Assembly: GCA_039565995.1 (NCBI GenBank)
Contig: CP154795.1
Location: forward strand, 248,001 to 312,000
DNA length: 64,000 nucleotides
Reading direction: 5' to 3'
Source of the DNA: Propionibacteriaceae bacterium ZF39
Lineage (GTDB): Bacteria; Actinomycetota; Actinomycetes; Propionibacteriales; Propionibacteriaceae
Within the stretch, counting starts at the first letter, position 1. The number at the start of each line of letters is the position of its first letter. Shown in pieces: positions 1 to 7,872 of the stretch. The translations under genes and the position numbers were made by a program. The notes beneath the pieces were generated by a model. That model was not told the DNA's origin. It saw nothing but the letters and a program-made list of their open reading frames with translations, and made no database searches.

Positions 1-3000
1 CGTCTGCTGGTCCTCGAGATCGGCGGCAGTGATCGCCAGGACGACATGGCCCTTGTCCCGGAGGATCGCCCGCTTCTCGGCGTCGTCGGCCAACCGGTTG
101 TGCGCGTGGCTGGCGTGGAACTGTCGCCCGTCGGTGAAGATCGTGACTTTGGGGATCGACTGGTCGGAGCACTCGAGCACGAAGTCGGGTCGAGCGCCGT
201 CCAGGAACTGTTGGGGGAAGAGGTACCAGTGGCGGCGGGACTTGCCGAGCGTGATGGTCAGTTCGTTGCCCTGGGCCTTCGACTTGGTCACGACGGTCCC
301 GCCGAGGGCATCCACCATCGCGATGAACTCCTGGTGGAACCGCTTCTCCAGATGCGACCACGGGTCCTCGGCGGGCGGGGTGTCGTCGGTGATGCGCCAC
401 AACATCCCGGCCTGGGGATCGTCGTTGTCGCCCAAGGTCAGCAGCTCGCGCAGGTGCCGCTCGGCGGTCGCGCGGGAGACCTTGTCGACATTCATCCCCG
501 CGAACGGCAGCAAGCACCGATGGCACGCCGCGCGTCCCTCGTCGGCGCATTCGCAGTCGCGGACCAGGAGGTACGCCCGCGTCAGCAGCTCCCACACCTG
601 TTCCGGCCGCGCGAGGTCAGCGAGATAGCCGGTGCCGCCCGGCACGGTGTCGTGCAGCAGCAGCGCCTTCCGGTTCTCGCCACCCAGCACGGGATCGGGG
701 CAAGGCAGCACGCCGATGTGATCCGGCGAGCCACCGAACGTTTCCCGCAGCCCGAGCAGGATCGCGGCGGTCAGCGATGGGATCGCGAACATGTCCCCGA
801 GCACCACCGACCACGGCAGCGGCAGCAGCACGCCCTGGGTGTGCAGCGTCCGCGACAACGCAATGGTCTCGACATGCTGCTCGTCCGATGCCGCCCGATG
901 CGGGCACCACGGGCGGTGTTCCTCGGGTCGGTTCGTGCGGCCGATCCGATCCTGTACGCCGCAGCCGCGGCAGATCCGGAACATCGGCGCGGGGGTCTGC
1001 TCACCGGCGATCTGCAGGGTCGGGCCGGGCCCGCCTACCCCCAGATTCACCCACCGGATCGTCAGCCGCCGCGCATAACGCGCCCCGAACCCAAGCCCCT
1101 CCACGAACCACGACCGGGTCAGGTCCTCGGGCGCGACATCAACCGCCGGCACGACCCAGAACTGGGTCCGCCGGCGATCGTCGGTGCGGTCTCCGATGTG
1201 CGCCTCGTCGCGTTGCAGTTGCGCCGACACACGCTGCAGCTCCACGACTCGCATCCGCTGGTTGGCGTCGGTCAGGGCGGGCGACCCACAGCGTGGGCAC
1301 GCGGCCAGTTCCGGGGTCTCGTCGAGGTTCTGCGCATAACCGCAGTCGGCACACCACGCCCAGGTCCGCACGTCTGCGGCATCGCGCCCGACGTCGACGG
1401 CGTCGATGGCGATCTCATAGCCCCGTGAATAGAACGTCGATCCCGGCGCGAACTCGTGCAGCGCCCGCGCCGAGGGCCGGTCGAGGCGGGTGTGGTCCTG
1501 CTTGTACCCGTCATCCTCCGGATCGATCCAACTGATCGCGACATCGAGCGTCACGCGATCGTCGAGCAGCGTGTAGTTCGGCAGCAGCCCGTGCGCTTCC
1601 AACGCGGCGATCCAATATTCGGAGTTGGTGTCGGCGAGCTGCTTGCGGGTGCCGTGGAGCGCGGCGAGGGCGGTGGCGTACGCCCGCTGGGCCGGTTGGT
1701 CCGCCGCCGGCGACTCGGCGCGTTGTTGCAGATCGGGCAGCTCGGCCTGAATGGCGTCGATGCGGAACTGCAGGTCCTCCCGGTGGCGTTGCCATCGACC
1801 CGAGGCCGCGTACGCCGTCGCCGCCAGCCCGGACGTCCCGGGCCCGTTCTGCGGGGTCGCCCACGTGGTCAACGACTCGCGCGCGGTGTTCTGGAGGCCG
1901 TCGAACCCTGCAAGGAACGAAGCGAGCAGCTCGTCGACGTGGGTGTCGGCGTACTCGATCAGGTCACCCAGCCACGTGCCCGGGTCGGCGGATCCGAGCA
2001 CGCCGGGGGCCTTGCTGACGCCCCGCCCATCGGAGAGGCGGGCGCGGCGATCGACGATGGAGGCGAGGTACTGCCGCTGCAGGATCTCCTCGGCGGACAG
2101 ATAGGTCGCGGGTGGGCGGACCTCGCCGTTGATGACTGAGAGCGGGTCGCCGAGGCGGGGGAGTGTGTCGCCGCGGCCGGTGAGGTACGCCAGGTTGAGG
2201 CTGTTGCCCGTGCGGCGGCCGGCGCGGCCGATGCGCTGGAGGTACGACGCGACGGTGCGCGGGAGCGACGCGAGCATGACCGTCGACAGGTCGCCGATGT
2301 CGATGCCCATCTCCAGGGTCGGCGTGGCGACCAGCACGTTGGGCGCGGACGGGTCGACTGACGCGGACTTGAATGCATTCTCGTAGCCGACGCGGGTCTC
2401 GTCGTCGAGCATCGACGAGTGCTCACGGGCGACGACGCGACGCATGTCGGTCGCGGCATAGAGCCGGCGATAGTAGTTGCCCTCACCCTTCGCCCGGTGC
2501 AGCCGGCCGGGGCAGTTGTCGTGGGTGCAGGGGGCGCCGTTGAGCTGGTCGACCACGGTCGCCGTGCCGTTGGTTTCGGCGTGGCAGGTGTCACAGCGCA
2601 GCAGGTGGCGGCCGGCTTCGAGGTCGGCGAGCGTGGTGGGCTGGACGAGCACGTTGGCCGGCGGGATCGCATAGGCGACCGCGGTGCGGGTGGACATCTC
2701 GACAAGTACGCCGGCGCGCGCGAGCTGGGCCAGCAGCAGTTTGCTCAGCGTGGCACCGGCCGGACGCGGAACGCCGAGCGTCTTGGCGGCCCAGCCGGCG
2801 TACCAACCCTTGGTGGCGGTGACGTGGTCCACGTCATGCCGCTCCGGACGGGCGAGCGGAGAACCGACGCGCGGGAACGTGGGCGCGGAACGGCCCGGCG
2901 GGAACGCGGGCATGCCTTGCTTCTTGGGCCGCCCACCCCAAATGCGCCAGCGCGTGCAGTCCTCTTCGATGAACTTGTCGAGCCACTCGTGGCGGATGGC

Positions 3001-5451
3001 GCCGGAGCCGCGGAGTCGTTCGAGCACGCCGCGTGCCCAGGCGATCAGTGTCCCGTCATCGGGTGGACCGTCGAGGGCCGACAGATCGTTGTAGGCGGCG
3101 GTTGCGGCCCGCAGCAACAGCGCAGGTCGGGCCTCGACCTCGACGACGACCGATCCGGTGGCCTCGAGCGTGCGGCCGAACCTCGACTGAAGACCGAACT
3201 CCAGCTCCAGGTCGAAGAGCAGGCGGCGACGCACGTTGAGCTGAACCCAGTTGGGTGTGCGAGTCGGCTCCTGCCAGAACGGCGCGAACGATTCGCGCTC
3301 GGCAATGTCGGGCCCGAGCAGGCGATAGCGCGCGAACGGATCATCGCCGGCCTCGCGCAGCACCGTGTCGGCGAGCTGTTCGAGGTTCACAGATCCCGTG
3401 AAACCGTCGCGCACGGCCGAACGCAGGCTCAGGGTGTGGGAACGGGCCTCGACAAACCCGGCACGATGGGCGGCGTCCTGCACGGAGTCGGTGAAGACGA
3501 GGGCCTTCTTGTCGCCCGCGGCAAGGTCGTCCCTGCCGAAGAGGACGGAGAGGGATACCGACAGCAGGGTGGCGATCGCCGAGCCGAGGAAGCGGATGCC
3601 GTCCTTCATGCCACAGGAGGGGCAGTCGTCGTTGCGGGCGGCATCCTCGTCGTCACGGCTGTGGGTGAGCACGGGCAGGATGAGCCCGTTGAGATAGTCC
3701 TCGTCATCAGGTGCGGGGGCGTCGCCGCGGATCTCGCGGGTGCGGGGGTCGAGCCAGCGCAGGCGATCGAAAAGGCCCTGCTCGGCTTCGGTCGGCGCGT
3801 GGATCAGGGCGCGGAAATAGGCCTCCTTCGCCGCATGCCGACGCCGGATGCCGGTGTCGTCGTGGTGCAGGCCCCAGCCGGTGGGCTCGAGGGTGACGCC
3901 CCAGCCGGAGCGGCCGCAGTGGCGGCAATAGACGGCGGGGAAGGCGTAGGTGTCCGCGTCGGTCGACGTACCGTCGTCGGACCAGCGATAGGCGGGTGCG
4001 CTCGTCGCGAGGCGGTCGATGCGGGTGAGTTCGCGCACCCACAGGTGGACCTCGACCGACGGCAGCGCGCGGCCGAGCTTGGTGCGGAGGTAGCTGAGCG
4101 CCGCGATGAGGACGGTGACGAACCCGGTGGCGATTTCGCCGGCGTCCGGGCGCGGGAACACGGCCTCCGCGAGCGTCTCGAGCGATGCGGCCGAGAGGGC
4201 TGCGTCGATGAGGTCGGCGACCATCGGGTGGTGCGCGAGCAGGGCAATGGCGTGGTCGTCGTCGGCGGGGGTGACGTCGTCATAGAGCGTCGCGATGAGC
4301 TGGCGGACGAGGTCGTCGGGCTCGGGCTCGTGGTCGGCGAGCGCGCGGAGGAGGTCGTCGGCGTCGGGGAGGCCGAGGATACGCGGGGTGGGTAGGGCGT
4401 GGGTTTGCGTGAGGCCGGCGGTCCACTCGTCGCGGGTCTGGCGGGTCTCGGTGATGACCGAATCGGATGGGAACGGCGTACCGAAGACCGTGGATGCGAA
4501 GCCGAGCATGGTCGCGGGGTCGGCACCATCGCCGAGCGTCGCGGATGTGGCGACGGGGGTGACATTCCCCAACGGATACTCCGATGGCTGAGGATCGAGG
4601 TCACCTTCACCCGACGGCTGAGGAGCGAGGAACGAGCGTCTCGAAGCCTCGGATCGATGCGCCTCCAACGCCAGCCCCAGCCGTCGGATGAGCATGGCGA
4701 CGTCGGTGCCCTGGGCGCCGTCATAGGTGTGGAATTCGTCCAGCACGAGGTACGTCAATGAGTCCGCCGACGCCCGCCACAGGTTCTGGTCCTCGGGGCG
4801 CAGCAGGAGCTGGTCGAGCATCTTGTAGTTGGTGAGCAGGATGTCCGGCGGGGTGTCGCGGATGATGGCGCGGTCGGTGATGAGGCCGTCCTTGGTGACG
4901 GTGGTGCGGCCCTCGGTGGATTCGCCGGTATAGATCGCCGCAGTCAAGGTCGACAGCCGATCGTCGGTGGTGATGGCATCAGCGAGGCGTTGAGCCTGGT
5001 CAGAGGCGAGGGCGTTCATCGGATAGAGGATGAGTGCCTTCGTGCCGGTGATCCCGAGCCGGCGGGCACGGAGGCAGTGGTCGAGGATCGGGTGCGTGAA
5101 CGCCTCGGTCTTGCCGGAGCCGGTGCCGGTGGTGACGAGGGTCGGCTGGGGCTGCCGGAGTCCGGTGGTGCCTTTGCTGCTGAGCCGTGCGTACGCCCGC
5201 GCCTGGTGCCCGTACGGCGTGAAGTCTGCGGGGAACCAGTCGAGATGAGTACGCCAGTCCTCGTTGGCAGGGGCGAACGGGAGTCGGAGCCGGGTGTACG
5301 GGCCTTTGAAAATGCCGTCGGTTTCGTGATGCAGGAAGTCAGTGAGCGCCACCTGGGCTGGTTGGTCGGCGAGCGCGAAGGTGGTGGTGAGGTAGTCGAC
5401 CAGCGCCCGCTGCAGGTCCTGGGCCTGAAGGCTCGGCAACAACGCACTCAT
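1..5451 (-). CDS. Giant superfamily 2 helicase with DUF1998 domain and nuclease-like tail (DrmA/DrmB-like fusion), 3' end off the window
   Basis: At least 1817 codons read without a stop from ATG at 5451 to the left edge. Helicase motifs are clear: Walker A TGTGSGKT at residues 108-115, motif II DEFH at about 238 followed by TYDGAQGTDVA, and QRIGRAGRR near 1072, preceded by TLEMGIDIGDL. Cys pairs CRHCG near 510 and CPSCG near 610 suggest a zinc-binding insertion. A CxxC...CxxC zinc ribbon lies near 1360. The stretch HDTVPGGTGY (about 1600) followed by CEC...CHRC (about 1632-1650) is the DUF1998/MZB signature. The last 65 residues seen (RPDF near 1754, TDGRQFH near 1770, then NRLADDAEKR) resemble a DUF559/Vsr-type nuclease fold; that part is inference. 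In canonical DISARM the helicase DrmA and the DUF1998 protein DrmB are separate; here they seem to be one chain. The methyltransferase and SNF2 helicase further right fit the same system. Confidence 0.85.
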   Translation of the reverse strand, partial: MSALLPSLQAQDLQRALVDYLTTTFALADQPAQVALTDFLHHETDGIFKGPYTRLRLPFAPANEDWRTHLDWFPADFTPYGHQARAYARLSSKGTTGLRQPQPTLVTTGTGSGKTEAFTHPILDHCLRARRLGITGTKALILYPMNALASDQAQRLADAITTDDRLSTLTAAIYTGESTEGRTTVTKDGLITDRAIIRDTPPDILLTNYKMLDQLLLRPEDQNLWRASADSLTYLVLDEFHTYDGAQGTDVAMLIRRLGLALEAHRSEASRRSFLAPQPSGEGDLDPQPSEYPLGNVTPVATSATLGDGADPATMLGFASTVFGTPFPSDSVITETRQTRDEWTAGLTQTHALPTPRILGLPDADDLLRALADHEPEPDDLVRQLIATLYDDVTPADDDHAIALLAHHPMVADLIDAALSAASLETLAEAVFPRPDAGEIATGFVTVLIAALSYLRTKLGRALPSVEVHLWVRELTRIDRLATSAPAYRWSDDGTSTDADTYAFPAVYCRHCGRSGWGVTLEPTGWGLHHDDTGIRRRHAAKEAYFRALIHAPTEAEQGLFDRLRWLDPRTREIRGDAPAPDDEDYLNGLILPVLTHSRDDEDAARNDDCPSCGMKDGIRFLGSAIATLLSVSLSVLFGRDDLAAGDKKALVFTDSVQDAAHRAGFVEARSHTLSLRSAVRDGFTGSVNLEQLADTVLREAGDDPFARYRLLGPDIAERESFAPFWQEPTRTPNWVQLNVRRRLLFDLELEFGLQSRFGRTLEATGSVVVEVEARPALLLRAATAAYNDLSALDGPPDDGTLIAWARGVLERLRGSGAIRHEWLDKFIEEDCTRWRIWGGRPKKQGMPAFPPGRSAPTFPRVGSPLARPERHDVDHVTATKGWYAGWAAKTLGVPRPAGATLSKLLLAQLARAGVLVEMSTRTAVAYAIPPANVLVQPTTLADLEAGRHLLRCDTCHAETNGTATVVDQLNGAPCTHDNCPGRLHRAKGEGNYYRRLYAATDMRRVVAREHSSMLDDETRVGYENAFKSASVDPSAPNVLVATPTLEMGIDIGDLSTVMLASLPRTVASYLQRIGRAGRRTGNSLNLAYLTGRGDTLPRLGDPLSVINGEVRPPATYLSAEEILQRQYLASIVDRRARLSDGRGVSKAPGVLGSADPGTWLGDLIEYADTHVDELLASFLAGFDGLQNTARESLTTWATPQNGPGTSGLAATAYAASGRWQRHREDLQFRIDAIQAELPDLQQRAESPAADQPAQRAYATALAALHGTRKQLADTNSEYWIAALEAHGLLPNYTLLDDRVTLDVAISWIDPEDDGYKQDHTRLDRPSARALHEFAPGSTFYSRGYEIAIDAVDVGRDAADVRTWAWCADCGYAQNLDETPELAACPRCGSPALTDANQRMRVVELQRVSAQLQRDEAHIGDRTDDRRRTQFWVVPAVDVAPEDLTRSWFVEGLGFGARYARRLTIRWVNLGVGGPGPTLQIAGEQTPAPMFRICRGCGVQDRIGRTNRPEEHRPWCPHRAASDEQHVETIALSRTLHTQGVLLPLPWSVVLGDMFAIPSLTAAILLGLRETFGGSPDHIGVLPCPDPVLGGENRKALLLHDTVPGGTGYLADLARPEQVWELLTRAYLLVRDCECADEGRAACHRCLLPFAGMNVDKVSRATAERHLRELLTLGDNDDPQAGMLWRITDDTPPAEDPWSHLEKRFHQEFIAMVDALGGTVVTKSKAQGNELTITLGKSRRHWYLFPQQFLDGARPDFVLECSDQSIPKVTIFTDGRQFHASHAHNRLADDAEKRAILRDKGHVVLAITAADLEDQQT
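4616..4648. repeat. 33-bp REP-like repeat inside the helicase gene
   Basis: Reads GGCTGAGGAGCGAGG then AACGAGCGTCTCGAAGCC. It is the exact reverse complement of the 33 bp at 10151-10183 and matches the ends of 19531-19599. It lies in frame in the helicase, in a variable linker between motif II and the downstream SATLGDG motif. A partial related stretch sits just upstream at about 4585-4600. Confidence 0.8.
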
Positions 5452-5544
5452 AGTGCTTGGATCGTAACGGGCCTAGGAATGCGAGACGGCGTCGCTACCC
5501 TGATTCGAGCAAGTCATTCTTTGGGCATGTGAGAAGGAGCGGCT

Positions 5545-6003
5545 ATGGACTTCACCGTGACGGGCAGATGCCCAGAATGCTCTGCCTCGCTGCGGTTGAC
5601 GGACGAGTCGGATCTCGCACCGCCCCACCGAAAGAACAAGAGGGAGGTTTGCGACTTTGCTGGTGAGCCAGTGGGCATCAAGCGCAAGACCGTAAAGGTG
5701 ATCACTAAGTCGGCTCCGGGCAAGAAGTCGGGTTCCGCGGCGCGCGGCACCAAGAGGCCGGTGCGTAAGTCTGGCTTGCGGCCATTGACTCCGCGGGAAG
5801 TGGCCCTTGTCCTGCGGGAGCTTTCAACAAGCCGGAGAAAGCAGCTTCGCCAAGATCCGGACAGCCTCAGTGATGCCCAAATCAAGGTCCTTCGTGAGTG
5901 GGCCCGAAGAATTGCTGTTCAGCGTCGGTTGCACCGTCCGGGCCCCGGGTCTGACAGCGTGGGAACTGTTTCTGGGGGCCTGCCGACCTTAGGCTCGAGA
6001 TGA
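5545..6003 (+). CDS. Hypothetical basic protein with an N-terminal CxxC pair
   Basis: This 152-residue protein has no family I recognise. The start ATG has a good ribosome binding site (GAAGGAG) 5-8 bases upstream. Residues 9-12 are CPEC, and a third Cys lies near 36, so half a zinc ribbon is possible. The middle (about 50-75) is very Lys/Arg/Ser rich (KSAPGKKSGSAARGTKRP), followed by a predicted helical part and a low-complexity Gly/Pro/Ser tail. It is divergent from the giant helicase with only 93 bp between the starts, so the two may share a control region. The DNA here is visibly more AT-rich than the flanks, which suggests separate acquisition. A role in the neighbouring defence locus is only a possibility. 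Confidence 0.6.
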   Translation: MDFTVTGRCPECSASLRLTDESDLAPPHRKNKREVCDFAGEPVGIKRKTVKVITKSAPGKKSGSAARGTKRPVRKSGLRPLTPREVALVLRELSTSRRKQLRQDPDSLSDAQIKVLREWARRIAVQRRLHRPGPGSDSVGTVSGGLPTLGSR

Positions 6004-6106
6004 GAGTGGTTCGCTTTCCATCACAGCAAGTCGGTAATCGTGCATCTTTGGCGGTCAGTCACGGAAACGCCATGGACCAGAAATTATGCGATGAACGGGA
6101 GTGCTA

Positions 6107-6679
6107 ATGGGTGAGCGAATGAAGTGGATCCTACTCAGCGTCCTTGCGGTAGTCCTTCTTCTGGGTATTGCATTAGTCGGCGCGGCGTTATTCACGAAGC
6201 GATATGAACTGGCTGGGCCCGCGGCGACTATGGTGGCTGCCGCTGTCGCAGGGATCGTAGCTACTAGTGCAGTAGCGACGTGGGAGGGTCAGCGTCAAGC
6301 CGATATCTCCGAGCGCGCGCGTGTCAACCGCGAGCAAATTTATGCAGCACTTGCGCAACACACTGTTGGCAGGTTTGGCGACCCGCTCCAAGGAACCGCC
6401 GACCTAAAGGCCGTGAGGTCAGCGATCGCGGTATGGGGTGGCGCCAAGGTGGTGAATGCCTTGGCAGGTTGGAATGAAGCGTACGACGTGCACCTTGGTC
6501 CGCACTCTCGCGAGGCTGGTCAAATAATATCGATGGATGATGAACAACAAGCCGCTATGCAGCAGCGCACAATAGAGCTAATTTCTGCTCTTCGACAAGA
6601 ATTAGACCCGGCGGAATCAGTCACGGATAGGGTTCTTTTTCGAGCGATGTTCAATGTTTTCCCGGAATCTAGTTCCTAA
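6107..6679 (+). CDS. Hypothetical membrane-anchored protein with two N-terminal transmembrane segments
   Basis: 190 residues from ATG 6107, chosen because ACGGGAG lies just upstream. Two hydrophobic segments at about residues 6-29 and 35-57 form a hairpin anchor; the rest is soluble and mostly helical (ISERARVNREQIYAALAQHTVGRFGDPLQGTADLKAVRSAI is the region at about 68-110). This layout, two helices followed by a helical cytoplasmic part with conserved-looking Arg/Gln positions, recurs in uncharacterised actinobacterial proteins, but I cannot name the family. The gene overlaps the convergent gene on the other strand by 4 bases. It sits between the helicase and methyltransferase genes of the defence-like locus in AT-richer DNA. 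Confidence 0.6.
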   Translation: MGERMKWILLSVLAVVLLLGIALVGAALFTKRYELAGPAATMVAAAVAGIVATSAVATWEGQRQADISERARVNREQIYAALAQHTVGRFGDPLQGTADLKAVRSAIAVWGGAKVVNALAGWNEAYDVHLGPHSREAGQIISMDDEQQAAMQQRTIELISALRQELDPAESVTDRVLFRAMFNVFPESSS

Positions 6680-7785
6680 ATTTCAGGCTTTTCCGTGCTG
6701 TCCATCGGTTCTTTGCGACGTCGGGAAACGGCGGCCAGTTGGCCCAACTGTTGGAGGGCCCAAATTCCTGCTCCGCCGGACACCCCGACGAGAGCGCCGG
6801 AAAGAAATGTCGCTTTCTGAACCTCGGCCTGCTTGAGAGGGAGGGATCCGTAGGCTTGGTACCGGCTTGGTGTCCGATTGCTTAGGGGATGGACCCATGT
6901 CAGGTCGGACCGATTCTGTTCGATGGGATCTAGCTCCAAGTCCGTGTTCGAATCGGGAGTGATCGCGAATGGGTAGAAATCGCTCGGCATTGAGGCAGTA
7001 ACCTCAATGTGTGAACTTTCTGAAATTGGCCAGACTGGTGTTGAGAGTATCGAAGAGTTGGAGGTGGGAGCTGGCCCGAATCCAGGTAGATCAGCAAGAA
7101 GAATCCCACCAGATTCGCGAAACCCATCATCCCAGGAAAATAACAAGACCGGCGGCTCCCCGCTGCCATGCACTCTGGTTGCCGAGCAGGTTTCCTCATT
7201 GATCCCGTTGTTCCGGCTATACGTCTGAAAACTGTCGCCCGCATTGGCAGCTCCGGTTCCGCCAATAAGGGTTAGGCCTTTCTGCACGTTCCCGCAGAAG
7301 AATACTGCAAAATCCACGTCGACCATGTGCCAGTCCGAGCCCTTGATGAAAAGGCTTGCATTCGTTCTCTCTGCGAATTGGAAATAGTTGAGTGTGAGAA
7401 TCAAATCGTCCCGAGGAGGCTTCTCAAGCAGAACGAGAGAGATCGACCCCGGTTTCTCCAGATATGGAGACGGGGGTTGGGCATCTCCAAGTTTCTGGAA
7501 TGCGAAATATCCCGTGCCGAGGCACAGTATGAGTGCTAGAGCGAAGGAGGTGAGAGAGCCTTCTGCAAGGAATCTTAGTACAGAAGAAAGTCTATGCTGT
7601 TCCTGGCGCAAGACTTTCAACTCTTTCAGTGCGTCTTCGGTAACGTGAGTTAATCCAGCAATCTGTGAAATTAGACCGGACTCCAAGATCTCTGACTGGG
7701 TCGAGTAATCGCTCTGTCGTCTTGGGTTTCGTCCCAGTGATCGGCAGTTAATAGTCAGCGCTCTAAGCAGTCTCTGGATGGACAT
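6676..7785 (-). CDS. Hypothetical protein with two transmembrane segments enclosing a large outer domain
   Basis: 369 residues from ATG 7785, which has AGGAGAG a few bases upstream. The first 75 residues are polar with a helical stretch (TEDALKELKVLRQEQHRL, about 49-66), followed by a membrane segment at about 79-97. A region of roughly 230 residues rich in Ser, Gly and beta-type sequence follows, probably outside the cell. A second hydrophobic segment lies near 328-350 (LSGALVGVSGGAGIWAL), and the tail is basic. It lies 87 bp downstream of the methyltransferase in the same direction, so co-transcription is plausible. I recognise no family. If the flanking locus is a defence system, this is a candidate accessory or membrane component. 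Confidence 0.6.
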   Translation of the reverse strand: MSIQRLLRALTINCRSLGRNPRRQSDYSTQSEILESGLISQIAGLTHVTEDALKELKVLRQEQHRLSSVLRFLAEGSLTSFALALILCLGTGYFAFQKLGDAQPPSPYLEKPGSISLVLLEKPPRDDLILTLNYFQFAERTNASLFIKGSDWHMVDVDFAVFFCGNVQKGLTLIGGTGAANAGDSFQTYSRNNGINEETCSATRVHGSGEPPVLLFSWDDGFRESGGILLADLPGFGPAPTSNSSILSTPVWPISESSHIEVTASMPSDFYPFAITPDSNTDLELDPIEQNRSDLTWVHPLSNRTPSRYQAYGSLPLKQAEVQKATFLSGALVGVSGGAGIWALQQLGQLAAVSRRRKEPMDSTEKPEI

Positions 7786-7872
7786 TCTTATCTCTCCTAG
7801 GCCGAAAGAGTGATGCGACACGTGCAGTTCGACTGGAGGCAAAGAGGAGGGACACGCCTCGGCACCCAGCCT

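Noticed and set aside
2419-4395. Long plus-strand open frame of 658 codons
   Set aside because: It is antisense to the helicase motifs of the giant minus-strand gene; its sequence is rich in Gly, Arg and Val without any domain, as expected for the opposite strand of high-GC coding DNA.
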